From Dysidea avara (lineage: Eukaryota; Porifera; Demospongiae; Dictyoceratida; Dysideidae): DNA of 64,000 bases. The notes under the pieces were generated by a model. It saw nothing but the letters and a program-made list of their open reading frames with translations, did not search any database and was not told where the DNA came from. The translations under genes and the position numbers were made by a program. Positions 24,331 through 34,697 of the stretch are shown one piece after another. The DNA lies in the NCBI RefSeq assembly GCF_963678975.1, contig NC_089275.1:20232467-20296466 (forward strand), in the 5' to 3' direction. Within the stretch, counting starts at the first letter, position 1; the number at the start of each line of letters is the position of its first letter.

Positions 24331-26159
24331 GTGCAATTCGGATCGGTTTTGTAAAATCTGCTCACAATTTTTAAATCAAGAGCCTTTACTATATAAGTCT
24401 GTATAATGGTGCATCATGAGTGCAAAACTTAGAAGCATGCATGTGTCTTGTAGTTCTATACTATTCAGCTGTCAAGTAATGCATGCATCTGATAATTGGT
24501 CACTCAAGTACATGCAAAATCCATACTCTCCCATACAGCCTTAGACCTGGGGGTATCCACAAAGAGGAAAACACTTTCAGAGAGGCAAACACTTTTGGTC
24601 TACAATGTATATTAACCTGTGTTGACACTGCAAATATTGAAATATACTTCACTAAATTTTATAAGGATTTAGTGTATACTATTTTCTAAATTTATATAGG
24701 CATATGTTGCTGAAGTATCTCCAAGTCATAATCGTAGTGCATTTATTGTACTGAATGGATTGATGCTAACAGTTGGATTGTTTCTTGCTTAACTAATTGG
24801 AGTGTACATTTTCTATTACTGGTTGGCAATGATTCCCCTAGCTTTTACAGTGATTTTTGTACAGTTTGCTATAACTATCACAGAAACACCACAATGGCTA
24901 CTAGGAAATCTGATGCTTTAGCATGGCTCAATGGACCTAAAAGTAATGTTGGAGAAGAAAGTAGCAGCTATTCCAACAGTGCCACACAGACAATAACCAG
25001 TGGGTAAAGATCACTTTTACACTGATGATCACCTGGTGGATGACAATAAGGTTCATTGTTTAAATATTCATAAACACCCATCACAGCATAACTTAGACTG
25101 TAACTGATCATAAGTCATGTTCGCAAATGTTGTAAATATTCCAATAAATGATGACACAATTTGGACACCTCCTGTTGAAAATGATTATGTCAGACCTGGA
25201 GATTGTACATTAGTTTTTTTTAATATGTCTTCAACATTGAAAGTAATAAAACATGCCAAGATTACTGAATGATAGACAGATCTGTTCTTAAACTCTCAGA
25301 AGACATCAAGCACTGAAAATTTTTCTAACGAAATCCCTTCATCAAACTTTTGAATTATTAGTGGAACTGGTTTCACTTCATCTTAGAGGAGTAGGGTTGG
25401 TCTATCTTTATTTGTCAATGGGAGTATTGCAGCTGCTGTTATTGCTGGACTGTTTAACAGTTATGAAATTCTGGTGAAACCTTGGAGTGTGCTTTGGACA
25501 TTTAGTTTAACATGTTTCATTGCATTTTGGTTTGTAGCAGTGTTCATTCCGGAAACAAAAGGAAAAAGTTTGGAAGAAATTGAATGTACTTTTGACAAGA
25601 GAAGATAACACTAATCATTTCTCATCTAAATTTCCTTGTTTTGTAAATTGCTTATAACATATTATTTTACTGTATATATGTAGTTTATTGGCATATTTTT
25701 TGTGCTGTCATTGCTGTGTGTTATTTAAGATTGTGTGCTTCTCGAGGTGATAATTATTAGTCTCATAAGTGATTCAAATTATTATGTTGCATGCTGTAAA
25801 TAGGTAATCAGACTGATCAGTGTAACATTGTTCTGCATTAATTCAGCTACAGGCCTGAGACTGACCACAATAATAAGATGAGGTCATGAACTACATCACG
25901 TGGCATCCTATGCACACAACACTATAATTGTATTGATATAGTGTCTCATCAGAACCATCCAGTTGCCTTAAATCTCCTTCTATTGTTAAACAAATGCATG
26001 TCATCATTTATTTTGGTTCAAAGTAGTTTGTATTAATAGTAGTATAGCTCACTTATAGAGTTATTATTTAATAGTTATACCATGGCTGCAAGGGATTTGG
26101 CTGATATAATTATATGCCCAAGCCCAAGGGCTGCAGGCCCGAGGGTGTGAGCATATATG

Positions 26160-26659
26160 TTAGGAAAATCCTGAGTGGCCATGGTACATAATATGAGTAT
26201 AATATCTAGCCTGCTCACCTATTAGGTGAAGGAAGACAAACCTGCATTCACTATACACAGGAAAAAAAAGTGACATTTCTGGACCAAAAAATTGGCATGG
26301 CAATAAAATTAATATACAGGTTGAATTTATCATATCAAACCTGGAGTAAATCACCGTAAATATCACATGTTGTGACATTTCCTAAAACATTGGAAATTTC
26401 ATGTGTCTGGACATTTTGTCTGCCAAAATATGAAATGTTAGATTTCCTGCATGTATTCAGAAATTTGACATTTACATGAGATTTCTTAAGTCAAGGACAC
26501 ATGGCATGTAGCTAGTGAGATTTCCTAACCTAAGCAAATTTTCATTCATTTTAGTTCAAGATTGTCTCACTCCAACTGCTGTCATACCTGACTACTGTAA
26601 CACCTTACAGATTAGGATAAGATCTATATAATTATGTGTAACTTGTGTATTTGGAAATG

Positions 26660-26695
<36 letters not shown>

Positions 26696-27560
26696 TATTT
26701 GGTACATTATAGAGTAGACTCCAGGACACATCGTGTTAATTTCAAGTATCAATTTTACTGGATATTTCCTACAGTAACAGGAAATGTGATAACCCAAACC
26801 CACAATGAAATAGTATTGTGGTAATATAGATTTCTTATACATTGCAGTGGTGACGGAATGTAGGGGCTAGAGGGGCTTGAGCCCCCATAACTTTCAGATG
26901 TCTGCTCCTCCAATGTGTGACATTAGGAGTGTATCACGTGATTAAATATCATCGTGGTTTCAAAACTGGCAGTTATATAATTATATTATAGTGAAAAGAT
27001 TCATTGTACATATGTATCTGAAAGATTTTAATACTTTTGCCATCAGTTCAAAAATTTTTGAGCCCTTCAACTTTTCCACCTGCAAACTCAATTGTAGTAG
27101 GTAAGCTAGCTAGCTTCCTGTTTCTTGCCATTTAGGAAATGTCCATAAATGTCATGTGTCCAGAATGGTGGAGAGGATAATACACATGACATTGGCACCA
27201 TACTGTTCCCCATCTATACTGTGTTTAGGAAATATGATGACACTGACATTTCCTAGACAGGAAATTTGCATTTTGACACTACCTATCCTGAATACAGGAA
27301 ATGTCAAGAAACTTGATCTTTCCTGTGTTTCAGAATTAATGTCACTAAATTTCATCTATCCTGCATTAGGAAATGTCAAGAAATATCATCAATCCTGCTA
27401 TTAGGAAATGTCATGGAAATTGTACCCTATACTACTTCAGGAAATGTCAAGGAAATGTGCAATTTTCATTTACACCAGAAATGTACAGAAATATGGAATT
27501 CTGTACATTTACTGTGGATTTCCGAATACCTGAAATGTAGTTTTTCTTCCTGTGATATTG
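26160..27560. mobile_element. Foldback-like element with arms of degenerate tandem subrepeats
   Basis: From about 27125 to 27560 the phrase AGGAAATGTCA recurs about every 30-60 bp (near 27131, 27297, 27367, 27403 and 27438), each usually following a TCCTG. From about 26160 to 26540 the inverse phrase GACATTTCCT and close relatives recur in the opposite sense. Inverted arms made of subrepeats are typical of Foldback elements. The centre holds a (TA)n tract and no gene. Ends are uncertain. Confidence 0.5.
26661..26691. repeat. (TA)n microsatellite
   Basis: About fifteen TA dinucleotides inside the foldback-like region. Confidence 0.9.
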
Positions 27561-28674
27561 CTTTTATACAGAGCATTGATTGTGTGTTTAAATTGTGTGC
27601 ACAAAAAAGAAATGATTGTAGGTTTTGCTAGTCAGTTGTAGTGTAACCAAATAACCACCTAAAGTAACCTAAGGTGCTGAAATAAGTATTTAAGAGTATA
27701 GGTCTGAGCCATCTTGTCATATGGTTGAAATGTGTTTTGTAAAAAACATTCCCCACATTGCAAAAAAAATTATTTAGTGAACTATACAATGCTGACTCAT
27801 TCATTATTTCCCTTCAAGAGAATGCTTAACTTAACTAAACCAACATGCTAAACTCAAACCCACAATGCAAAACTTTAAGCAGTTCAATAATAAAGTAAAG
27901 AATCAAAAGGGACTGATGTTTTGTAACTACCTTAGCATTGAAGGCAGTTGTGGTCAGGGCTATGTCATGTATCTCCCTAACCACAGGGCGATATCATGAT
28001 ATCACCCTGTGGTCAGGGCAATACATAAAAAGTGACCCAGTCTGACAAATGGGTCTTATTGCCTATTTAAAAAGAAAAATGCCAGTTTAAAGTATTCGGT
28101 GTGTTGTGTAACTCACCATGAAGTAGTAGAAGCTAAATGTACCAAAGTTTCACAAGATTTGCACCAACTTCTTACCTTCAAGAGCATCCACAGGAGAAGT
28201 AACCAACACTTAAGTTTCAGATAGTTTTTATACTGAGGTTGACTCTACCAGGCAAGCTCCAAAAGGGGTGGGAGGCGAGGGCCAGCAAAGGATTGTTTTT
28301 AAAAGTTAAAGAAGAAGGTGTAGGGATGAGTTATGCCAAGTTATGGGATATTAAGATCTCAAAACTGGCTAAAATGAAAGGACAATTGCACATGTCTTTA
28401 TTCAACTCCAACAGTCATACATTAGCCATCCCCAGGCTTGCCAGAGCTCCATTGGGGCCCTAGACTGCTCAGACAGATCGCAACTGTGCTTGGAAAAAGC
28501 AGCCAGACCATGCACTCAAGTTGAGCTGATATTGATTATGAAATTTGATAGTTTATTTAAGTAGATTTGTGTTCTTGGTGAAAAATCAAATTTGCTGTCA
28601 TAGGTGATACGACTGGTTTTGCCAGACCCAGTCAAAAATTACATATAATCTTGTGGTTTCCTTTGATCTAAGTG
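27561..28674. other. Intergenic with a 32-bp palindrome
   Basis: No gene recognised. At 27981-28012, CCACAGGGCGATAT and ATATCACCCTGTGG form a near-perfect palindrome around CATG, and weaker copies of the same arms lie just outside (GTGGTCAGGG near 27950 and 28010). The 74-aa frame at 28239-28463 has no known features. Confidence 0.5.
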
Positions 28675-28944
28675 GTATATAGTATAGTGGCACAACCAAA
28701 AAATCATGTACTTTTTCATAAATCCACGAAACTTTCCCCATAAATAGTAGTCCTCAATACATGTATTTTCAGATATAGTGCCATCGCTGATTTGACCTTT
28801 GGTGACTTTTACGGCCATTTTTGTACAGAAAATTGATCATTTTTGTCTTTAACTCCCTGAGGCACTAATTAACTTGTTAAAACATGGTACCAAACAAAAG
28901 ATCTTGCTGATAGAAACAACGTGGTTTTTGTTTGAAGTCAATAG

Positions 28945-29096
28945 TAGAGAATACGGATGATAACCGGAACATTGACATATAAATAGACTGAGATGTATCA
29001 TTGTGTTAGTTGTGCTTGTCATTGATTTCGTGTCCAGTTGACAATAAATTATTTAAACTGTGTATGCGATCAAATAGGGGCGCTCCTTATTCTCTA
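28945..29096 (+). repeat. 5' LTR (152 bp)
   Basis: Begins TAGAGAATACGG and ends CTTATTCTCTA, with 8-bp inverted termini TAGAGAAT/ATTCTCTA instead of the usual TG...CA. Contains a TATA box (TATAAATA, 28978-28985) and AATAAA (29043-29048). Same length and, by eye, same sequence as 34101-34252. Confidence 0.93.
28978..29021 (+). promoter_or_regulatory. LTR promoter and presumed start of R, containing the self-primer
   Basis: TATAAATA starts at 28978. AGTTGTGCTTGTCA occupies 29008-29021, beginning 30 nt downstream, the normal TATA-to-start distance. This 14-mer is the exact reverse complement of the primer site at 29097-29110. The start site itself is inferred. Confidence 0.6.
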
Positions 29097-29110
29097 TGAC
29101 AAGCACAACT
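29097..29110 (+). promoter_or_regulatory. Primer-binding site complementary to the element's own LTR
   Basis: TGACAAGCACAACT directly abuts the 5' LTR. It does not start with TGG, the complement of a tRNA CCA end. It pairs perfectly with 29008-29021, which suggests self-priming as known for Tf1. Confidence 0.65.
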
Positions 29111-29230
29111 CAACGCTCAGGGTGACGGCTGTCTGGCGACTGGCTTCCTCAAGACCGGGACGAAAAGCTTGGCAATCTACCTGGCGAAAGGTCAGCTGAT
29201 CCAATTAAAGAGCATCGCTATTGTGAAGAG

Positions 29231-32200
29231 ATGCCTGCCATCCGGTGCCCAATTGAAGGTTGCGTGTACCAAACGCCGGATGTGGACCCTGTGGTGGCTG
29301 CTGCCCTTATCACAACACATGCGAGCGTCCATGCTGTACCCCACCCTGTTGTTCCTGCGGCGAAAGCTGAAAAGGTGAAACGCCCGTGTATATCGTCTGC
29401 TGGAACGACGGAAGAATGGCAGTATTTTCAGTCCAGATGGAGCGACTATGTGAGAGCGACTAACCTATCAGGTGTGGACAAAGTGATCCAACTACTTGAA
29501 TGCTGCGACGACCAACTACGAAGGGACCTTACTCGAAATGCTGGAGGAACTCTTACGGGAAAGTCAGAAGAAGAGGTACTTGCGGCTGTGAAGACCCTGG
29601 CAGTCAGGGAGGAGAACGTTATGGTGGCCAGAGTGGCGCTCCACGATATGAAACAAGACAGAGGTGAACCAATTCGTGCTTTTGGAGCTAGACTTCGAGG
29701 GCAGGCCAGTGTATGTAAGTTCATACAAAAATGTACAAATTGTGACACTCATGTAGGTTATACTGAAGCCATACTACGGGATGTGTTGTGCCGGGGTATG
29801 GAAGATGCTGAGATTCAGCTCGATCTATTGGGTGATAAAAACCAGGACATGACCTTCGAACAAATGCTTAGATTTATAGAAGCTAAGGAAGCTGGTAAGA
29901 GGTCAGCTACCCAGCTCCTTTTGCCACACGCAACTGATGCCATTGCTGGCAGTACATATAAGCGTCAGAAAAGGGACGCTGCGGAGAGACCACCAAGGGA
30001 GCAGGATTCATGCTCATATTGTGGGAAGAGAGGTCATGGAAAAAGTGCACCCGCACGTCTGAGACGTAGAGAATGCCCAGCATATGGCACAGTTTGTGGC
30101 CATTGTGGCAAGGACCATCACTTTGAAAGTGTCTGCAGAGCAAAAGTCAAGGTCAGAGTGGATACCACTAATGAGAGTGCGATATTTGACGCCTTATGTG
30201 AGTTAACAATACAGCATAATTTGACATCTGTTTCCCTAGATCATCATGTTTATGATCAACCATCAAACAAATGGTTGCGGCGCCCATCAAAGCCCCAGCC
30301 ATTTGTCAGGTTATCAGTGAGAGTGGAGAAGGATGACTACAAACGTTTTGGGTTTCACTTATCCTTCTCACCAAGCAATATTCTAATTGATGCCATGGCA
30401 GACACAGGATGCCAGAGTTGCTTGGCAGGGCTCAAGCTGGCTGAGAAGTCAGGACTTTCCAGTGAGGATCTCATCCCGGTTAACATGCGGATGCATTCTG
30501 CTGACAATCGTGACATCCCGATTCTGGGTGCTACGATTTTTAGGCTATCTGGGAGGGACCGATCAGGTAGTGAGAGGGTGACTCGACAGATGGTTTACAT
30601 CACCAACAATACAGATAAGTTCTTTCTTAGTCGGGAGGCTTGTATGGACTTGGGTATTATACCAACTCAATTTCCGATTGTAGGTGAGATACCTCCACGG
30701 GTGGATCACCAGGCACTTAGTATTGACCATACCAGTTCCTCTCGGGAGGTGGCTTCTCTGAAATGTGATTGTCCGAGGAGAACCAAACCGCCGCCTCTCC
30801 CCACCACCCTCCCCTGTGCTGCCACCGAAGAAAACATAGTGAAGCTCAAGCAATTCTTATTAGAATATTATGGCTCCAGCACTTTTAATACATGTGAACA
30901 TCAACCTCTGCCCACGATGGAGGGACCACCTATGCGTCTAATGATTGACCCCAAGGCGAAACCAACTGCCTATCATTCACCAATACCGGTCCCTATTCAT
31001 TGGCAAGATGACGTTAAGGCAGAATTGGACAGAGATGTCAGGCTGGGTGTTTTAGAACCTGTCCCCATTGGTGAGCCAGTAACTTGGTGTCACAGAATGG
31101 TCATTTGTGCCAAAAAGAATGGAAAGCCTAGGAGGACCATTGACTTTCAACCACTCAACAGTCATGCCACTCGGGAAACTCACCATACTCAATCTCCTTT
31201 TCATCAGGCTAGATCTGTTCCCCACGGAAAGAAGAAAACCGTATTTGATGCTTGGAATGGCTATCACAGTGTTCCTCTTCACCCTGATGATCGTCATTAT
31301 ACCACCTTTATCACTCCGTGGGGCAGGTACCGATATTGTACTGCACCTCAAGGATACATTGCTTCAGGGGATGGTTACTCCAGGCGCTACGATGAAGTTG
31401 TAGCATTGTTCCCCCAGAAGACTAAATGTGTGGACGATACGCTCTTGTGGTCAGACACTATCCATGACTGTTTCTTTCAAGCAGCCAAATGGCTTGACAT
31501 CTGTGGACGAAATGGTATCATCCTCAACCCAGAGAAGTTTGCGTTCGCCCAAGACAATGTGGAATTTGCTGGATTTGAGATAACAAGTGATACGGTTCGC
31601 CCTTGTAAGAAATACCTTAGAGCTATTGTGGAGTTTCCTACACCTAGAAACATTACAGATGTTAGATCATGGTTCGGCCTACTCAATCAAGTGGCATATG
31701 CCTTTAGCATGGCTGAACGGATGCTCCCATTTAGAAATCTGCTCAAACCAGCCACACCGTTTCATTGGGATGGTAGTCTTAATCAGTTATTTGAGGAGTC
31801 CAAAACTGTGATTGTTTCTGAAATTTCTGATGGGGTGAAGATCTTTGACAAAACCAAACCAACTTGCCTTGCTACAGATTGGTCCAGGCATGGCATAGGC
31901 TTCTGGCTTTTTCAGAAGCACTGCTCGTGCCCATCAATTGGCCTCTTCTGTTGTCGTCAGGGATGGAAGATCACCCTAGTGGGCAGTAGATTCACTCACC
32001 CTGCAGAATCCCGTTATGCACCAATTGAGGGAGAAGCTCTGGCAGTGGCGGATGCCCTCGACAAGGCAAGGCACTTTGTTTTGGGATGTGATAATCTTGT
32101 GGTTGCAGTTGACCACAAACCTTTATTGAAGATATTTGGAGATAGATCTTTAGATCAAGTAAGCAATCCTCGACTACGTAACCTTAAGGAAAAAACTCTC

Positions 32201-32758
32201 CGCTATAGTTTTAAAATGGTACACATTCCGGGAGTCAAGAACAGAGCTTCCGATGCTATCTCTAGGTATCCCTCTGGTGACCCAATCCCATCCAAGATGG
32301 AATTATCAGATGATGACATCTCCTACATCACCTCGGATTCTCTCGTGTCTCCGGGACTTAACATTCCTCTTCAACTTTTTGCAGGTGTACTTTGTGATGA
32401 TCAACTACCATCAGATGACATGGAGGCTGCTTTGAGGCATTCTGCGGCTGCTCAACTTGAGGACATTCAAATAGTTGATTGGAATCAAGTCCGCATTGCC
32501 ACAAGTTCAGACACAGATATGCATTCCTTACTCTCTATTATTGAAGATGGTATGCCAGACCAAAGATGCCAGCTACCATCTCAGCTTAGAGACTATCACC
32601 AATTTAAGGAGCATCTGTACAGTATAGATGGTGTAATTCTGTACAAAGATAGAATCGTTATTCCACCATCTCTTCGGCAACGCTGCTTGTCTGCTCTTCA
32701 TGCAGCGCATCAGGGCACTTCCTCAATGATTTCTAGAGCGGATGCTTCAATCTTCTGA
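29231..32758 (+). CDS. Gag-protease-RT-RNase H polyprotein of the Gypsy-like element
   Basis: 1175 codons from the ATG to an in-frame TGA. Residues 6-34 have a C2H2-like pattern (CPIEGC ... H ... H), unusual at a Gag N-terminus. Two Cys/His knuckles lie near residues 258-305 (CSYCGKRGH; CGHCGKDHH). The protease has ADTG at about 390-393. In the RT, the metal-binding motif reads CVDDTLLW (D735-D736), with Cys replacing the usual Tyr/Phe. RNase H shows LATDWS, the IEGEALAVADAL block and AVDHKPL. The linker then reaches the integrase zinc finger, where the TGA falls. Gag and Pol need no frameshift, as in Tf1. Proteins would act in cytoplasmic particles that copy the RNA. Apart from the TGA, the frame is open. 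Confidence 0.9.
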   Translation: MPAIRCPIEGCVYQTPDVDPVVAAALITTHASVHAVPHPVVPAAKAEKVKRPCISSAGTTEEWQYFQSRWSDYVRATNLSGVDKVIQLLECCDDQLRRDLTRNAGGTLTGKSEEEVLAAVKTLAVREENVMVARVALHDMKQDRGEPIRAFGARLRGQASVCKFIQKCTNCDTHVGYTEAILRDVLCRGMEDAEIQLDLLGDKNQDMTFEQMLRFIEAKEAGKRSATQLLLPHATDAIAGSTYKRQKRDAAERPPREQDSCSYCGKRGHGKSAPARLRRRECPAYGTVCGHCGKDHHFESVCRAKVKVRVDTTNESAIFDALCELTIQHNLTSVSLDHHVYDQPSNKWLRRPSKPQPFVRLSVRVEKDDYKRFGFHLSFSPSNILIDAMADTGCQSCLAGLKLAEKSGLSSEDLIPVNMRMHSADNRDIPILGATIFRLSGRDRSGSERVTRQMVYITNNTDKFFLSREACMDLGIIPTQFPIVGEIPPRVDHQALSIDHTSSSREVASLKCDCPRRTKPPPLPTTLPCAATEENIVKLKQFLLEYYGSSTFNTCEHQPLPTMEGPPMRLMIDPKAKPTAYHSPIPVPIHWQDDVKAELDRDVRLGVLEPVPIGEPVTWCHRMVICAKKNGKPRRTIDFQPLNSHATRETHHTQSPFHQARSVPHGKKKTVFDAWNGYHSVPLHPDDRHYTTFITPWGRYRYCTAPQGYIASGDGYSRRYDEVVALFPQKTKCVDDTLLWSDTIHDCFFQAAKWLDICGRNGIILNPEKFAFAQDNVEFAGFEITSDTVRPCKKYLRAIVEFPTPRNITDVRSWFGLLNQVAYAFSMAERMLPFRNLLKPATPFHWDGSLNQLFEESKTVIVSEISDGVKIFDKTKPTCLATDWSRHGIGFWLFQKHCSCPSIGLFCCRQGWKITLVGSRFTHPAESRYAPIEGEALAVADALDKARHFVLGCDNLVVAVDHKPLLKIFGDRSLDQVSNPRLRNLKEKTLRYSFKMVHIPGVKNRASDAISRYPSGDPIPSKMELSDDDISYITSDSLVSPGLNIPLQLFAGVLCDDQLPSDDMEAALRHSAAAQLEDIQIVDWNQVRIATSSDTDMHSLLSIIEDGMPDQRCQLPSQLRDYHQFKEHLYSIDGVILYKDRIVIPPSLRQRCLSALHAAHQGTSSMISRADASIF

Positions 32759-34057
32759 CCTGGTATTACCTACGACATTCAAGCAACTAGGGCCAATTGC
32801 AGCCACTGTAACCAGATGGCACCATCCCAACCTGCTTTGCCACCTACACCACCAATTCTTGCAGTGTATCCTTTTCAATGTATATGTGCTGATTATTTTC
32901 ACCAACAGGGAATGAACTACCTTGTCATTGTGGACCGATATTCCAATTGGCCAATAGTTGAAAGGGCGCAGAATGGATCCGAAGGCCTCATTGCGGTACT
33001 TCGACGGACATTCGCCACTTATGGGATCCCAGATGAGCTGTCTTCTGATGGCGGGCCTGAGTTTGTCTCCCACATAACAAGATCGTTTTTATCTAGTTGG
33101 GGCGTTCATCACCGACTTAGCTCAGTGGCCTTTCCTCACAGCAATTGCAGAGCAGAAGTTGGAGTCAAAACAATCAAACGACTAATTGTCGACAATGTTG
33201 GACATGGAGGTAACCTTGATGTGGACAAGTTCCAACAAGCAATTCTGCAATACCGCAACACTCCAGACAAGGACACCAAACTATCTCCTGCAATATGCAT
33301 ATTTGGCAGACCTATCAAAGATCTCATCCCAATCCTACCTGGCAAATACCAGCCACATCCAGTGTGGGAAGAGTCATTACTGGCTAGAGAGGCAGCACTG
33401 AGGAAGCGTCACATAGCCAATCATGAAAGATGGCAAGAGCATACCAGACGCCTTCCACCTCTGTCTGTCGGGGATCATGTAAGGATTCAGAATCAGGTTG
33501 GTAATCACCCCAGAAAATGGGATAAAACTGGAATTGTCATTGAAGTACGTCAGTATCATCAGTATGTTGTTAGAGTGGATGGTTCAGGCAGAATTACTAT
33601 CAGAAATCGTAAATTTCTACGAAAATACACTCCTGTGTATAAACCTGATAGGAAAAGATCAATACTGGATGACTTGAAGTACCTGCCACCTAGCTGCTCT
33701 GCTGATCAGTCACCACCAACCTCCACTACACATACTGATGATGTACCCATCCATCCTGATGTTTCCTCTCCAGGCAATTCACCTGAGGTGCACATATCGA
33801 CCTCCCCTCCTGTTGAACAGGACCAACCAGTAGCCCCGATCCCTCCACAAAGTTACTCTCCTACATTGTCACCAAGACCACCCTCAACAACTCCAATTAT
33901 TTCACCTCAGTTGATGGCCTCACCACTGCCAGCCCAGACGGAGACTTCACCACAGCCGGCTGTTGAACCACAGACCTCTCCAATCAAGTTGCGGCGCTCT
34001 ACCCGGATCAGACAACCCCCTAAATGGCAAACCTCAGAAGATATCATCCTTTATTAA
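32759..34057 (+). pseudogene. Integrase part of the same frame, downstream of the premature TGA
   Basis: Same frame as the upstream polyprotein. The zinc-finger half CSHC precedes the core, which shows CADYF, SSDGGPEF and RAEVGVKT. The latter two acidic residues are separated by 35 positions (D,D-35-E). A beta-rich C-terminal domain (GDHVRIQN ... KWDKTGIV ... RNRKFLRKY) follows; no chromodomain is seen. The tail is rich in Pro, Ser and Thr and ends at TAA. The stop at 32756-32758 replaces a Trp-type position in the finger, so integrase would be made only by readthrough or supplied by another copy. Confidence 0.85.
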
Positions 34058-34089
34058 ATTAGTCTCTACCATGTGATTATGATACAGAC

Positions 34090-34100
34090 TTGGGGGGAGA
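34090..34100 (+). promoter_or_regulatory. Polypurine tract of the Gypsy-like element
   Basis: A purine run, GGGGGGAGA, ends one base before the 3' LTR. This is where plus-strand DNA synthesis would start. Confidence 0.75.
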
Positions 34101-34252
34101 TAGAGAATACGGATGATAACCGGAACATTGACATATAAATAGACTGAGATGTATCATTGTGTTAGTTGTGCTTGTCATTGATTTCGTGTCCAGTTGACAA
34201 TAAATTATTTAAACTGTGTATGCGATCAAATAGGGGCGCTCCTTATTCTCTA
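34101..34252 (+). repeat. 3' LTR (152 bp)
   Basis: Identical by eye to the 5' LTR. The self-primer copy lies at 34164-34177 and the AATAAA polyadenylation signal is repeated. Followed by the AATAG target copy. Confidence 0.93.
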
Positions 34253-34697
34253 AATAGGTGATTTCATTCTTAAGTTATGAGCATTTTTATTAGCTGCAAA
34301 ATTTGATATATTTATGCATAATTATCTTCCCACAGGTAATTCACACCTCGAGGGCAGGTAAATTTATCAAATTTTTCAACTAGTAAAAATCCTCATAACT
34401 TTGTAATGAAATCACCTATTTACTTCAAATAAAAACCAAGTTGTTTCTATCAAAAAGATCTTTTGTTTGGTACCATGTGTTAATTACTGCCTCAGGGAGT
34501 TAAAGACAACAATGATCAATTTTCTATACAAAAATGGCCGTAAATTAAAATTCACCAAGGGTCAACTCAGCGATGGCACTATATCTAAAATTACATGTCA
34601 TGAGGAGTACTATTGATGTAGAAAGTTTCATGGTTTTATGAAAAAGTGCACAATATTGCCAATTTTGGGGGCCACACCGCTATACTAATATACTAGC

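Larger units (their letters stand above)
22956..25608 (+). pseudogene. Decayed duplicate of the MFS transporter gene
   Basis: The exon 2 copy is at 22956-23180, the same 225 bp as in the parent, but the acceptor AG has become GG (22954-22955) and one Arg of the GRK-type loop is now His. The exon 3 copy starts at 24700 and meets an in-frame TAA at 24790-24792 after 30 codons. Small deletions follow near 24900. Then 24960-25355 is inverted relative to the parent (reverse complement of about 10458-10923, shortened). Colinearity resumes with the LVELV block and runs to the stop at 25606. No exon 1 is present. The gene cannot make a transporter. Confidence 0.88.
22054..26015 (+). repeat. Segmental duplication of the transporter locus
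   Basis: Corresponds to about 8498-11700: part of intron 1, exon 2, intron 2, exon 3 and the 3' flank including the CACGTGGCATCCTAT block. It begins inside intron 1, so exon 1 was never copied. Later insertions (23206-23437 and about 23440-24330) account for its greater length. Confidence 0.85.
28945..34252 (+). mobile_element. Ty3/Gypsy-type LTR retrotransposon, Tf1/sushi-like organisation
   Basis: 5.3 kb, flanked by a 5-bp target duplication AATAG (28940-28944 and 34253-34257). The two 152-bp LTRs appear identical, so insertion is recent. Gag and Pol are in one reading frame in the order Gag - protease - RT - RNase H - integrase, as in Ty3/Gypsy. A polypurine tract lies before the 3' LTR, and the primer site is complementary to the LTR instead of being tRNA-like. 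One in-frame TGA interrupts Pol. Confidence 0.92.
28675..34697. mobile_element. Older inverted-repeat element split by the Gypsy-like retrotransposon
   Basis: The left arm, about 28675-28940, is matched in reverse by about 34420-34697. Shared blocks include TGGTACCA(A/T)ACAAAAGATC, GTCTTTAACTCCCTGAGGCA and the outer GTATAGTGGCAC/GCCACACCGCTATAC. The loop (34258-34420) contains only AT-rich sequence. Subtracting the retrotransposon and one target copy leaves an element of about 0.7 kb. The exact ends were not fixed. Confidence 0.75.

Noticed and set aside
26100-26160. CTGCAGGCCCGAGGG palindromic phrase as a possible regulatory site
   Set aside because: A close version recurs near 63748, so it is better explained as a dispersed repeat.
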